Assembly (NCBI GenBank): GCA_900540335.1
Contig: UQFC01000003.1
Location: forward strand, 1 to 53,842
DNA from: an uncultured Clostridium sp.
Lineage (GTDB): Bacteria > Bacillota > Clostridia > Lachnospirales > Lachnospiraceae
Direction of reading: 5' to 3'
Length of the DNA stretch: 53,842 bases
A model generated the notes under the pieces. The model did no database searches, was not told the DNA's origin, and worked only from the letters and a program-made list of their open reading frames with translations. Below, piece by piece: positions 24,154 through 33,826 of this stretch. Both the position numbers and the translations under genes were made by a program. The number at the start of each line of letters is the position of its first letter. Within the stretch, counting starts at the first letter, position 1.

Positions 24154-25908
24154 TTATCCTTCAAACTGACTGTTGTAAAGCTCTGCATAGAACCCATGTT
24201 TCGCTAACAGCGACTCGTGGGTTCCCTGCTCGATAATATGCCCGTCCTTCATAACAAGAATAACATCTGCCCCCTGTATGGTAGAAAGACGGTGAGCCAC
24301 AATAAAGCTGGTTCTTCCTTCCATCATGGCTGCAAATGCCTTCTGAATCCTGATTTCCGTGCGGGTATCAATCGATGAGGTGGCCTCGTCCAGAATCAGC
24401 ATTGCCGGTTTGCACAGCATCACACGGGCTATACACAAAAGCTGCCTCTGCCCCTGGGAAAGATTTCCCCCGTCCTCAGACAGTACCGTATCGTAGCCCT
24501 GGGGCATTCTCCTGATAAAGCTGTGGGCATGTGCTTCCTTTGCCGCCTGGATAATCTCCTCCTCAGAGGCCTCCGGTCTTCCGTAGGCAATATTCTCCCG
24601 GATCGTTCCCGATTTCAGCCAGGTCTCCTGCAGCACCATACCATAGTTTTCTCTCAGGCTTTGTCTGGTCATGCGGCGGATATCCGTACCTGATACCAGA
24701 ATAGCCCCCTTCTGTACATCATAAAAACGCATCAAAAGATTGATTATCGTCGTTTTTCCGCATCCCGTAGGTCCTACCAGGGCGATTCTCTGTCCCGGCT
24801 TCACATCAAGATTCAGATCCTCAATCAGCGATATATCCGGCTGATAAGAAAAGCTGACGTTTTCCAGCTTCACACTTCCGTCTGCCTGTTTTAATTCCAC
24901 CGCATCCTCATCCTCCAGTTCAAAGGGCGGCTCGTCCATCAGGGCAAAAACCCGGGCCGCACAGGCCAGAGCATTCTGCAGCTCCGTTACCACGCCGGAA
25001 ATCTCATTAAACGGCTTGGTGTACTGATTGGCATAGCTGAGGAAAATGGAAAGCTGACCAACTGACAGAAATCCGCGGATTGCCGCAAAGGCTCCTGCCG
25101 CACCCACACTGGCATACACCATGCTGTTTACAAAACGGGTAGCCGGATTGGTAATAGAAGAAAAGAAAATCGCCCGCAGGCTGTAGCCGCGAAGACGTTC
25201 ATTGATCTCCTCAAACCGTTCCTGCGCCTCTTTTTCATATCCAAAAGCCTGGACAACCTTTTCATTTCCGATCATTTCATCCACCAGAGTCGTCAGCTCT
25301 CCTCTCGTCTGCGACTGAAGCTGAAACATGGAAAAGGTTTTACGGGCAATAAAAGCTGCAACAAACAGAGACAGCGGAGTAACCAGGACTACAACTGCCG
25401 TAATCACAGGATTGACTGCCAGCATAAATCCCAGTGTGCCGAGAATCGTCAGCACCCCGGTAAACAGCTGGGTAAAGCCCATTAAAAGTCCTTCTGAAAA
25501 CTGATCAATATCCGCAATCAGACGGCTGATAATATCGCCATAGGGATGGCTGTCCAGGTACTTTAAAGGAAGCTCCTGAATATGCTGAAAAGCCTTGACC
25601 CGGATATCCTGAACCACATGGTAGGTAATCTGGTTATTCATATGATTCATCAGCCACTGAGTCAGCGCCGTCAGAGCTACAACAACCGCAATTTTTTTCA
25701 GAACAGCCAGCAGTCCCTGAAAATCCACATTGCCCGGGCCCAGAATCAGATCCACGCCTTCTCCAACCAGAATCGGCGCATACAGAGTCAGAGCCACAGT
25801 AACTGCTGCCAGAACCACGGACAAAAGAACCAACCATTTATAAACGCCAATATAATTAAGAATCCGTCGAATGGTTGATTTATGCTTTGCAAACTGTAAT
25901 TTCGGCAT
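24154..25908 (-). CDS. ABC exporter half-transporter, second subunit of a heterodimer
   Basis: 584 residues: six-helix membrane domain (about 20-310), then an ABC ATPase with Walker A 'GPTGCGKTTI', signature 'LSQGQRQLLCIARVM', Walker B 'AMLILDEATSSID' and H-loop 'IVAHRLST'. The signature is degenerate (LSQGQ), while Walker B keeps the catalytic Glu. Together with the partner encoded just upstream, it would give one active and one degenerate ATP site, as in BmrCD or TM287/288. It begins one base after the partner's stop, with AGGAGGTGA inside the partner's end. Substrate (drug, peptide or lipid) cannot be told. Confidence 0.92.
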   Translation of the reverse strand: MPKLQFAKHKSTIRRILNYIGVYKWLVLLSVVLAAVTVALTLYAPILVGEGVDLILGPGNVDFQGLLAVLKKIAVVVALTALTQWLMNHMNNQITYHVVQDIRVKAFQHIQELPLKYLDSHPYGDIISRLIADIDQFSEGLLMGFTQLFTGVLTILGTLGFMLAVNPVITAVVVLVTPLSLFVAAFIARKTFSMFQLQSQTRGELTTLVDEMIGNEKVVQAFGYEKEAQERFEEINERLRGYSLRAIFFSSITNPATRFVNSMVYASVGAAGAFAAIRGFLSVGQLSIFLSYANQYTKPFNEISGVVTELQNALACAARVFALMDEPPFELEDEDAVELKQADGSVKLENVSFSYQPDISLIEDLNLDVKPGQRIALVGPTGCGKTTIINLLMRFYDVQKGAILVSGTDIRRMTRQSLRENYGMVLQETWLKSGTIRENIAYGRPEASEEEIIQAAKEAHAHSFIRRMPQGYDTVLSEDGGNLSQGQRQLLCIARVMLCKPAMLILDEATSSIDTRTEIRIQKAFAAMMEGRTSFIVAHRLSTIQGADVILVMKDGHIIEQGTHESLLAKHGFYAELYNSQFEG

Positions 25909-25909
25909 T

Positions 25910-27697
25910 CTACTTCACCTCCTTCTCAGAAAGCTGGGACTGACAGATTTCCCGATATATCTGACAGGATTCCAGAAGCTGTCTGTGAGTTCCGATTCCC
26001 GCTATGTTTCCATCGTCCAGAACGATAATCTGATCTGCTCCGCGTACAGTAGCTACTCTCTGGGATACGAGAAATACCGTCATGTCCCTGGTTTCTTCCC
26101 GAATGGCCTTTCTCAGTCTTGCATCAGTAGCAAAATCCAGAGCAGAAGCACTGTCATCCATAATCAGAATCTCCGGCCTGCGCACCAGAGCTCTGGCAAT
26201 CGTCAGCCGCTGCCGCTGGCCGCCGGAAAGATTCTTTCCTCCCTGCTCAATAAAAAGCTTCAGTCCCTTTCCCTTGGCCTCCACAAAATCCCGGGCCTGG
26301 GCTATAGAAAGCGCCTCATAGATTTCCTCATCAGAAGCATCTGCTTTTCCCCATCTCATATTCTCCTGCAGGGTTCCTTTAAAGAGAACGGCCTTCTGGG
26401 GAACCACACCGAATTTTTCTCTCAGCTCACGAAGGGGCCAGGTACGGACATCTCTTCCGTCCAGCAAAATCTCCCCCTCCCGGACATCGTAAAACCTGGG
26501 AATCAGATTCACCAGAGTGGTTTTTCCTGAACCGGTTCCTCCGATAATTCCAATGGTCTGTCCCTTCTCCGCCCGGAAACTGATATCTGTCAGAGAATCC
26601 TCTTTTGACCCGTTGTAGGCGAAGCTTACGTGGGAAAAACAGATCTTGCTGTTCTCTTCACCGGTATTAGCGGTACTTTCCTGATAGCCGCCTGCTGTAT
26701 CAAAGCTCTTGCCGCTTCCTTCCCGGATACTGCAGGAAGCCGGATCTTCAATAGAAGTTTTCTCTTCAAATACCAGGTTGATCCGGTTGGCACATGCCAG
26801 TGCCTTGGAAATCGACACAATCAGATTTGCCATTTTAATCAGTTCCACCAGAATCTGAGACATATAGTTCACCAGAGCAACGGTTTCTCCCTGGGTAATT
26901 CTTCCGGCATCTACCTGCTTTCCGGAAATCCATACAACTGCAACAATTGCCAGATTAATAATCACATAAGTAACCGGATTCATCAAAGCAGATATTTTTC
27001 CAACAAAAACCTGAACCTTTACCAGCTGATCATTGGACTCTTCAAAATGCTTCATCTCATCATTCTGCCGGCTGAAGGCCCGGATCACACGCACTCCGGT
27101 CAGATTCTCTCTGGCAGACCTGGTCACCTGATCCAGCTGCCGCTGTACCTTTTTATACAGGGGCATACTGGCTGCCATAATACCAAATACCACCACACTC
27201 AGTGCAGGAATCGCCACAGTAAAGACCATGGCTGCCCTGGTATCTACCGTAAATGCCATAATCATGGCGCCAAACACGATAAAGGGAGAACGAAGCAGAA
27301 GCCGCAGAGTCAGATTCAGCCCGGACTGTACCTGGTTTACATCACTGGTCATTCTTGTAATCAGAGTAGCCGTTCCGATTTTATCCTGTTCATGGTAGGA
27401 AAGGCTGTTAATATGAGCAAACAGCGCATTTCTCAAAGCTGTGGAAAAGCCAACCGCCGCCTTTGCTGCAAAGAACTGTGCTGTCAGAGAACAGGTCAGT
27501 CCAATAGCCGCCAAAAGCACCAGGACTCCAGCCATTTTCAAAATATATCCCGTATCCTGATTCCGGATTCCTATATCAATCATCCGGGCTACTACCAGGG
27601 GAACAAAAAGTTCAAAACTGGCTTCCAGCATCTTAAACAGCGGCCCCAGTACGCTTTCTACTTTATAATCCCTTAAATATTTCAGCAATCCTTTCAT
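25910..27697 (-). CDS. ABC exporter half-transporter, first subunit of a heterodimer
   Basis: 595 residues: membrane domain of six helices, a Ser/Gly-rich linker (about 325-350), then an ABC ATPase with Walker A 'GGTGSGKTTLV' and a perfect signature 'LSGGQRQRLTIARAL'. Walker B is 'EILIMDDSASALD' with Asp in place of the catalytic Glu, and the H-loop His is Gln ('FLVSQRVAT'). These changes place the degenerate ATP site on this subunit. The pair is preceded by a promoter at 27812-27840 and GGAGG before the ATG. Confidence 0.92.
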   Translation of the reverse strand: MKGLLKYLRDYKVESVLGPLFKMLEASFELFVPLVVARMIDIGIRNQDTGYILKMAGVLVLLAAIGLTCSLTAQFFAAKAAVGFSTALRNALFAHINSLSYHEQDKIGTATLITRMTSDVNQVQSGLNLTLRLLLRSPFIVFGAMIMAFTVDTRAAMVFTVAIPALSVVVFGIMAASMPLYKKVQRQLDQVTRSARENLTGVRVIRAFSRQNDEMKHFEESNDQLVKVQVFVGKISALMNPVTYVIINLAIVAVVWISGKQVDAGRITQGETVALVNYMSQILVELIKMANLIVSISKALACANRINLVFEEKTSIEDPASCSIREGSGKSFDTAGGYQESTANTGEENSKICFSHVSFAYNGSKEDSLTDISFRAEKGQTIGIIGGTGSGKTTLVNLIPRFYDVREGEILLDGRDVRTWPLRELREKFGVVPQKAVLFKGTLQENMRWGKADASDEEIYEALSIAQARDFVEAKGKGLKLFIEQGGKNLSGGQRQRLTIARALVRRPEILIMDDSASALDFATDARLRKAIREETRDMTVFLVSQRVATVRGADQIIVLDDGNIAGIGTHRQLLESCQIYREICQSQLSEKEVK

Positions 27698-27790
27698 TTT
27701 CCGCCTCCGTATTTTTCCTCATACCTGTAAAAATACAATATTTCAGGACAGCCTGCCCTTCTGACCGAAAGATCCGTTCAAAAAGTCCGT

Positions 27791-27808
27791 CGTCCTGAAC
27801 TGCTACGT
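27791..27808 (-). repeat. Dispersed 18-bp motif, copy 2
   Basis: CGTCCTGAACTGCTACGT matches 22622-22639 at 17 of 18 bases and lies at the predicted transcription start of the ABC exporter genes. Confidence 0.7.
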
Positions 27809-27811
27809 CAG

Positions 27812-27840
27812 ATTATAACATTTTGAAGAAACAGCCGCAA
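27812..27840 (-). promoter_or_regulatory. Promoter of the ABC exporter genes
   Basis: TTGCGG (27840-27835), 17 bases, TATAAT (27817-27812) on the minus strand. Confidence 0.65.
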
Positions 27841-27938
27841 GGTTTCCTTGCTATTTTTCTCCTCTCATGATAGGATACTATTTATAAAAAATGGTTTGCA
27901 TTCCGGAACAGACTTTTCCGGTGCAGTCAGGAGCGATA

Positions 27939-28793
27939 ATGATTGCATTTATCAGACACTGCAGAAAAATATGGAACAAATACGTGGAGGATGAAATTAC
28001 CGTTTATGCGGCTCAGGCATCCTTTTTTATTGTCCTGTCTTTCTTTCCGTTTATTATGCTTCTTCTGAGCCTCATCCAGTTTATTCCGGCAGTCAGCAAA
28101 TCGGATCTGCTGGCCATTCTGATCCGGCTGATGCCGGATATGCTGGATGCTCTTGTTATGGGCATCGTCGATGATCTCTATGTAAAATCACCGGCAACCA
28201 TTCTGTCTGTAACGGCCCTGACGGCCCTCTGGTCGGCCGCGCGGGGAATGATGAGCATGGAACGGGGAATGAACCGGATTTACGGCACCTTTGAAAAGCG
28301 AAACTATATTCTGCGGCGGTTAATCTGCTCCTTTTATACGCTGATTTTCATGGTTGCGTGTATTGTTTCCCTGGTTCTTCTCGTTTTCGGCAGCGCGATT
28401 CAAAGCACCTTTATCCGTCTGTTCCCTCTGCTGAAAACCATTACCAGACATTTGATCAGCTTCCGCAGCCTGTTAGCGGCTGTACTGTTTCTGTTCACCT
28501 TCGTGGGGCTTTACACAATCCTTCCAAAGAAAAAACAAAACCCCTGGAATCAAATTCCCGGGGCTGTCTTCACTGCCATTGGATGGCTGCTGTATTCCTA
28601 TTTGTTTTCTCTTTACTTTACAAACTTCAGCAATTTTTCCTATATGTACGGAAGCCTGACAGCAATGGTGCTTCTGATGCTGTGGCTGTATTTCTGCATC
28701 TGCATTCTTTTTATCGGCGCAGAAATCAACTGCTATCTGGAGGAACAGGGCTTCCTGAATCCAAAGGAACCGGATCAGAGCGAAGAGCCCTGA
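27939..28793 (+). CDS. YihY/BrkB-family membrane protein
   Basis: I chose the ATG at 27939 because CAGGAG lies just before it; an upstream in-frame ATG at 27891 has no such site. The 284-residue protein has six hydrophobic segments and the family's features: 'YAAQASFFIVLSFFPFIMLL' near the N-terminus, 'LWSAARGMMSMERGMNRIY', and 'YGSLTAMVLLMLWLYFCI' late. The molecular function of this UPF0761 family is not known; earlier RNase BN naming is considered wrong. Its 3' end overlaps the convergent Nudix gene by 19 bases, with no terminator between. Confidence 0.85.
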   Translation: MIAFIRHCRKIWNKYVEDEITVYAAQASFFIVLSFFPFIMLLLSLIQFIPAVSKSDLLAILIRLMPDMLDALVMGIVDDLYVKSPATILSVTALTALWSAARGMMSMERGMNRIYGTFEKRNYILRRLICSFYTLIFMVACIVSLVLLVFGSAIQSTFIRLFPLLKTITRHLISFRSLLAAVLFLFTFVGLYTILPKKKQNPWNQIPGAVFTAIGWLLYSYLFSLYFTNFSNFSYMYGSLTAMVLLMLWLYFCICILFIGAEINCYLEEQGFLNPKEPDQSEEP

Positions 28794-29815
28794 TCCGGGT
28801 TCACGCCCAGATACTGTCCCAGTTCTTTCAGTTCCTCTTCATGCAGGCAGGTTGGCATGGTTCCGGCTTTTACCGCTTCCAGACATTCTGAAAAATCCAT
28901 CCACCGCACTGACTCTACCTCCTCCCGCTGAAGGGAGAGTTCTTCCGCCTTCACCAGTTCTCTGTATACATAAACAGCGCTGATTTCCCGGTTTCTAAAC
29001 GGCTTTCCGTAAAATATATTTTCCCTGTACTCCTCATGGAATCCAAGAAATTCCAGTTCCTCCGGCTCTGCCGAAATTCCCAGCTCCTCAGAAAGCTCTC
29101 TCACAGCTGCGGGAAGATAATCGTCCCCTGCCGCAACATGACCGGCTGAGGAAATATCGTAACAGCCCGGATAAGAGTCTTTATCTGCACTTCTCTTCTG
29201 CAAAAGAAGATCAAAGCCGCTTGTTTCATTTTCCCGCACAATCCAGGTATGAACCGTTCCATGGCGGCTGCCGTCCCGATGGGCTACGCCCCTTTCTCTG
29301 ACAATCCCGGTCGGCTGACCGTTTTCATCGCGAATATCAAACAGCTCCATCGGCTTTCCGTTTAAAGCAGCTTCCACAAGCCGGTCTGCTCCGTCATAAA
29401 CCAGCTTCAGAGAGAAAAACTCCTGCTGCTCTTCCAGAAGCCGGAAAAAAATCTTATCTCCCTCCCAGATGTTCAGCTTCAATACTTCCTCTTTGCGGAC
29501 CCATTCCAGTTCTCCTTCGTCACATTCAGCCGGCTCTCCTGTAAATCCATCTGCCGTAAACAGCGACATATATTCGGTAACTCCGCCTCCGGACACAAAT
29601 GTGACAAGAGCCCGGAATTTCCAGGAGGTCAGATGATATCCTGTCTCCTCATATACCTCTCTGAGAAGACATTCCTCCGGACTTTCGTCCGCCTCAAAAT
29701 GACCGCCGACTCCAATCCATTTATCCTTATTCACATCATTTTTCTTCACTGTCCGGTGAAGCATCAGATAGCTTCCATTCTGCTCAATATAACATAAGGT
29801 ACTGAAACCTGTCAT
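28775..29815 (-). CDS. Protein with two Nudix hydrolase domains
   Basis: 346 residues made of two Nudix units. The first (1-145) has the box 'GGHFEADESPEECLLREVYEETGY' in two parts and looks like the MutT/8-oxo-dGTP group. The second (155-340) contains 'SSAGHVAAGDDYLPAAVRELSEELGI' in two parts and resembles the isopentenyl-diphosphate-isomerase-like group ('GTVHTWIVRENETSGFDLLLQKR' in parts). The second box has Asp where Glu is usual at its first acidic position. It overlaps the MATE gene by four bases (ATGA) with GGAGG inside the MATE end, so both come from one mRNA. Substrates are unknown. Confidence 0.85.
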   Translation of the reverse strand: MTGFSTLCYIEQNGSYLMLHRTVKKNDVNKDKWIGVGGHFEADESPEECLLREVYEETGYHLTSWKFRALVTFVSGGGVTEYMSLFTADGFTGEPAECDEGELEWVRKEEVLKLNIWEGDKIFFRLLEEQQEFFSLKLVYDGADRLVEAALNGKPMELFDIRDENGQPTGIVRERGVAHRDGSRHGTVHTWIVRENETSGFDLLLQKRSADKDSYPGCYDISSAGHVAAGDDYLPAAVRELSEELGISAEPEELEFLGFHEEYRENIFYGKPFRNREISAVYVYRELVKAEELSLQREEVESVRWMDFSECLEAVKAGTMPTCLHEEELKELGQYLGVNPDQGSSL

Positions 29816-31155
29816 CCTTCCTCTACCTCCATTTTTTTATAAAATCGCGCCATGGGAATCACGCCCGCCACATCTGCAATCAGCCATCCAATGGGAATCG
29901 ATACCCAGATTCCCTTTACCCCCAGGGAAGGAATCGCAGAAAGACTGTACGCCAGCACTACCCGAAGTCCCAGAGAAATAACAGTCAGCACCACAGACAT
30001 ACCGGGCTTCTCAATGGCACGGAAAAATCCATACAGTAAAAACAGCAGGCCGATCAGGCAGTAAAAGGCGCCCTCAATCCGCAGATACTCCACGCCGATA
30101 GCCAGAATTTCCCTCTCCTGCCCATTTACAAAAATACGCATCAAAGGTTCTGCAAAAATCCAGATAACCACACTCACCGCCGCGCCAAAAAGCATGGAGG
30201 TTCTGACTGCACTGAGAATCCCCTGACGAATACGCGATTCCTTTCCCGCGCCGTAGTTCTGCGCAATAAATGTGGAAAAAGCATTGCCGAAATCCTGAAC
30301 CGGCATATAGGCAAAGGAATCAATCTTGACTGCTGCCGCAAAAGCCGCCATAACTGCCGGACCAAAGCTATTTACCCTTCCCTGCACCATCAGAATTCCA
30401 AAATTCATAATGGACTGCTGGACACTTGTAATCATCGACAGCCGGGAAATTCCCGCCGCCTCTTCCCTGTTCCACTTCATATGACGCCGTGCAGGAAGAA
30501 GCTCCGGCGCTTTCCTCACTGTATAGAAAAGAAGGCCGATTCCAGACAGCCACTGGGCAATCACCGTGGCAAATGCCGCTCCTGCAACACCCCAGCCTGC
30601 TGACAGAACAAACACCAGATCCAGAACCACATTCAGCACTGAGGAGATTCCGAGAAATATCAGGGGAGTGACGGAATTTCCAATTGCCCGCAGAAGGCAG
30701 GCCAGGTAATTGTACAAAAATGTGCCTCCGATTCCTGCAAAAATCACCAGCAGATATCTCCGCATCAGCCCGTAAATCTCTTCCGGAACCTGCAAAAGCC
30801 TCATAATTCCATCAATTCCCAGAAAAGACAGACCGCTTAAAGCTGCTGCCGCCAGCCCGATGCCGGAAAAGGAAAGAAAGACCCCCTGCTTCAGTCTGTC
30901 CCAGTCCTTCTGCCCAAAGGCAATGGACACTGCCACGCCGCTTCCCATGGAAAGTCCCAGCAAAATAGAAGTGAGAAAGGTCATCAACGTATAGGATGCG
31001 CCCACTGCCGCCAGAGCATCCGCTCCTACAAACTGTCCGATAATCAGCGTGTCTGCGATGTTATAAAGCTGCTGCAGGAGATTTCCCACAGTCATTGGAA
31101 GGGCAAACCAGAGAAGGGTTCTCGTAATCGGCCCCTGAGTAAGATCCTGTTTCAT
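29812..31155 (-). CDS. MATE-family multidrug/toxin exporter
   Basis: 447 residues, twelve hydrophobic segments in two similar halves. The opening 'DLTQGPITRTLLWFALPMTVGNLLQQLYNI' (in parts) and 'ADTLIIGQFVGADALAAVGAS' are typical of the DinF/NorM-like branch, as is 'SFAYMPVQDFGNAFSTFIAQNYGAG' in the second half. It exports cationic compounds using a Na+ or H+ gradient. Co-translated with the double Nudix protein downstream. A weak AAAAGGAA precedes the ATG. Confidence 0.92.
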   Translation of the reverse strand: MKQDLTQGPITRTLLWFALPMTVGNLLQQLYNIADTLIIGQFVGADALAAVGASYTLMTFLTSILLGLSMGSGVAVSIAFGQKDWDRLKQGVFLSFSGIGLAAAALSGLSFLGIDGIMRLLQVPEEIYGLMRRYLLVIFAGIGGTFLYNYLACLLRAIGNSVTPLIFLGISSVLNVVLDLVFVLSAGWGVAGAAFATVIAQWLSGIGLLFYTVRKAPELLPARRHMKWNREEAAGISRLSMITSVQQSIMNFGILMVQGRVNSFGPAVMAAFAAAVKIDSFAYMPVQDFGNAFSTFIAQNYGAGKESRIRQGILSAVRTSMLFGAAVSVVIWIFAEPLMRIFVNGQEREILAIGVEYLRIEGAFYCLIGLLFLLYGFFRAIEKPGMSVVLTVISLGLRVVLAYSLSAIPSLGVKGIWVSIPIGWLIADVAGVIPMARFYKKMEVEEG

Positions 31156-31241
31156 TTGTTTTGTATTCCTTTTCTTTGTAATTCTGCAAACATTATTTTA
31201 GCGAAAAAAGGGGAAAAGGGCAATGCCGGAAAGACATTTTT

Positions 31242-32186
31242 TTATTTAGGAAGACTGTCCTTCACACACAGCGCCCCATACCCCACCTGTGGATTGGGAT
31301 ACTCCCCCATCCCCGGCAGCTTCCTGGCTCCCCGGCGCAGATAGGCTTTCAGCTTTTCCCCGTAGAGAAAGGGATCTCTTCCTTCCACAATTCCCCACTG
31401 CATCATTAGGGCTGCGCTTCCCGCTGCAAATGGAGCTGCAAAGGAGGTTCCTGTCACTGCCTGATATCCGCCTCCCGCCGCCGCAGTCACAATCCCCACT
31501 CCCGGTGCGGCAATATCCGGCTTCACCTGATTCGTTCTTCTTGTATATCCTCTTCCTGAAAAATCTGCATAGGAATTGGAATCACTGTCATAGGCGCCCA
31601 CTGTGATAACACTGGATGCAGCAGAGGGAATCGTCAGCGTTGTATCAGGCGTCGGACGGAGAAAACGGGTCGATGGATTTAAAATTCCTGAAGAAGGAAG
31701 CCAGAAATCATACTCTCCTGTGATAATTCTTCCGGGAGTCAGACGAAATGTCCAGATTCCGCTTTCTATGTAGGTTCCGTCATCCGGGACAAAATCAAAA
31801 TAAATTTCCTGGGCCTGGCTGTAAGGGCTGGGTTCCCCGTAATACACCAGAATCTCCATACTTTTGTATCGAAATCTGGATGGTCCAAGCTTCTGCGGAA
31901 GAGGACCGATTTCCTCCCCGGAAGGTGCAAACAGGCTGATTTCCATTTCATCCCAGTAATTTTTCCACAGCTGCACATTCACACCTGATTCATAAGGCGC
32001 TACAGAAAGCTCCGTATCCTGTCTGGAATCCCCCCGAAACCTCGTTTGCCTTCCCGGCGCCGGAGAAAAAACACCGGAAGTATGGCCGGCTGACGCCCCC
32101 TCATTTCCACTTCCTACAATAATCGCAGTTTTTCCGTAATTGCTGATATCATCCAGATAAGTTTCCAGAAGACTGTTTCCCTCATG
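31242..32186 (-). pseudogene. Csp-like S8 protease, C-terminal part (separated by insertion)
   Basis: The frame is open from the junction (…HEGNSLLETYLDDISNYG) to the stop at 31242, about 314 codons. It contains 'AIIVGSGNEGASAGH' with the oxyanion-hole Asn, a jellyroll-like insert of about 130 residues ('NVQLWKNYWDEMEISLFAP'), and the catalytic Ser in 'VTGTSFAAPFAAGSAALM'. This is the plan of clostridial Csp-type subtilisins. The N-terminal part lies at 42658-43439. Without excision of the element this piece has no proper start (a GTG at 31982 is inside the jellyroll) and no ribosome site, so it should be silent. Confidence 0.9.
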
Positions 32187-32209
32187 TGTTCATTATAATT
32201 AAGGGAAAG
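32182..32209. other. Recombination site at the recombinase end
   Basis: Host side ends GACTGTTTCCC, then core TCATG (32182-32186), then TGTTCA and the inverted end 32193-32209. The half-site outside comes from the protease gene, the half inside from the element. Confidence 0.85.
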
Positions 32210-32233
32210 AACCAGCAAAAAAATTTGCAGTTG

Positions 32234-33826
32234 CTAAACTGCCTGCTTCTCTGTCGGATAAGGAGACTGATATTTAAAGATAATATCAATGCTCTTATCT
32301 CCATTAACAATAATTTTATCGATCAACTCCGTCACGATCTCTCTTGTTACCTCTGCCAGTGTTCCATACTTGACAAACTTTTCAATCCAGTTTTCATAGC
32401 TTTCCTCTGTCTCTTCAAAGTTATCTTTCTCCTTCTCTGCCTGTGCAATTTTCTCCCGGATATCCTGATCCTGCTTCTCATATTCTGCTTTATAAGAAAG
32501 ATATTCTTCTTTATCCAGAACGCCATCCACATAATTTTCGTAGGTTTTCTTCTTATATCTATGTACTCCTGCCAATTCTTTCTGTAGCCGCTCTATCCAC
32601 TGGTCTGCTTCTGCACACCGCCGGTTTATTTCCTTCCTGCGGTCAGCCGCTTTCAGCAGTTCATCCTTATCGTTTTCTTTCAGCGCCAGCTTTGCCTGTC
32701 TCTGGATTTCATTTATTACAATGGAATCCAGAACCTCTCTCTTAATAAAATGGGAATAACACATGTTATTTCCTTTTCTATGGTAGGAGCCGCACTCATA
32801 ACCGTCTCTGCAGGTAACTCTCTGGAGATTATAACCACAGTCACCGCAGACAAGAAAGCCTGCATAGGGATTGACTTTCCTCACCTCGTTGAGAAAGCCC
32901 GGCGTCCGTGACCTTTTCTTCATGATTTCCTTTGCCTGCTCAAAAGTATCCCGGCTGATGATCGGTTCATGCATACCCTCTACAATATACTGTTGTTCCT
33001 CTGGAATATAATGATATTTTTCCATTTTGTATGAGATCTTTTCAGATTTATGCTGTACCATGGCACCTGTATAGACCCGGTTTTTCAGAATCACATTGAT
33101 AGTTGGATATGCCCATCCTTTTGCACCTGCCTTTTCCTGTGCGTTAGAATATTTGAGCCCCTGCACTTTTCTTTTGTATTCGGATGGCGTCATTATTCCT
33201 TCTTCATTCAGTTTTTTGGCAATACCGTCTCTGGAATATCCCTCAAGATACATATAAAAGATTTTCCGCACTACCTTTGCGGCTTCTTCATCTACAAGGA
33301 AATGATGCTTATCCGCCGGATCTTTAATATACCCGTAAGGTGCAAAACCAGACATAAACTGTCCTCGCTTTTTCTGTGCGGAAAGTGCGCCTCTGATCTT
33401 TTTGGAAATATCACGGCTGTACATATCATTAAATAACGTCTTAAACTGTGCCAGTTCTTCATTGCTGTGTGCGACCGAATCCACACCGTCCAGAATCGCA
33501 ATGTACCGGATGCCGAGGGAGGGAAAAACACGTTCTATATAATTACTGGTTTCGATATGTTCACGTCCCAGACGGGAAATGTCTTTTGTGATCACTCCCT
33601 GGATTTTTCCCTTATAGATATCCTCCATCATCCGCTGAAATTCCGGTCTGTTTGCAAAATAGAGACCGGAGTATCCATCATCAATATAAATGTCTGCTAT
33701 CTCCAGGTCCTCCGATTTGCCGACATACTCCCGGATCAGTTTCATCTGGTTTTCAATACTTTCACTGATTTTATTTTCCCCATCGTCCTTTGACAGACGA
33801 CAGTATGCCGCCATCTGATACATCAT
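32234..33826 (-). CDS. Large serine recombinase A
   Basis: 530 residues. The resolvase domain holds the nucleophile Ser in 'AAYCRLSKDDG', 'DIYIDDGYSGLYFANRPEFQ', and the Arg-rich 'TKDISRLGREHIETSNYI'. The recombinase domain follows (about 155-290, 'GFAPYGYIKDP…'), then a zinc ribbon ('CGDCG…C…C') and a long coiled coil (about 400-480). It cuts and rejoins attB and attP or attL and attR. The ATG overlaps the end of the second recombinase gene (ATGA). It ends only about 25 bases from the inverted end. Two different full-length recombinases in one element suggest a heteromeric or divided function. Confidence 0.93.
   Translation of the reverse strand: MMYQMAAYCRLSKDDGENKISESIENQMKLIREYVGKSEDLEIADIYIDDGYSGLYFANRPEFQRMMEDIYKGKIQGVITKDISRLGREHIETSNYIERVFPSLGIRYIAILDGVDSVAHSNEELAQFKTLFNDMYSRDISKKIRGALSAQKKRGQFMSGFAPYGYIKDPADKHHFLVDEEAAKVVRKIFYMYLEGYSRDGIAKKLNEEGIMTPSEYKRKVQGLKYSNAQEKAGAKGWAYPTINVILKNRVYTGAMVQHKSEKISYKMEKYHYIPEEQQYIVEGMHEPIISRDTFEQAKEIMKKRSRTPGFLNEVRKVNPYAGFLVCGDCGYNLQRVTCRDGYECGSYHRKGNNMCYSHFIKREVLDSIVINEIQRQAKLALKENDKDELLKAADRRKEINRRCAEADQWIERLQKELAGVHRYKKKTYENYVDGVLDKEEYLSYKAEYEKQDQDIREKIAQAEKEKDNFEETEESYENWIEKFVKYGTLAEVTREIVTELIDKIIVNGDKSIDIIFKYQSPYPTEKQAV

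Noticed and set aside
31242..31982. Independent short protease gene starting at GTG 31982
   Set aside because: It would begin within the jellyroll domain and lack Asp and His; the open frame continues to the element junction.
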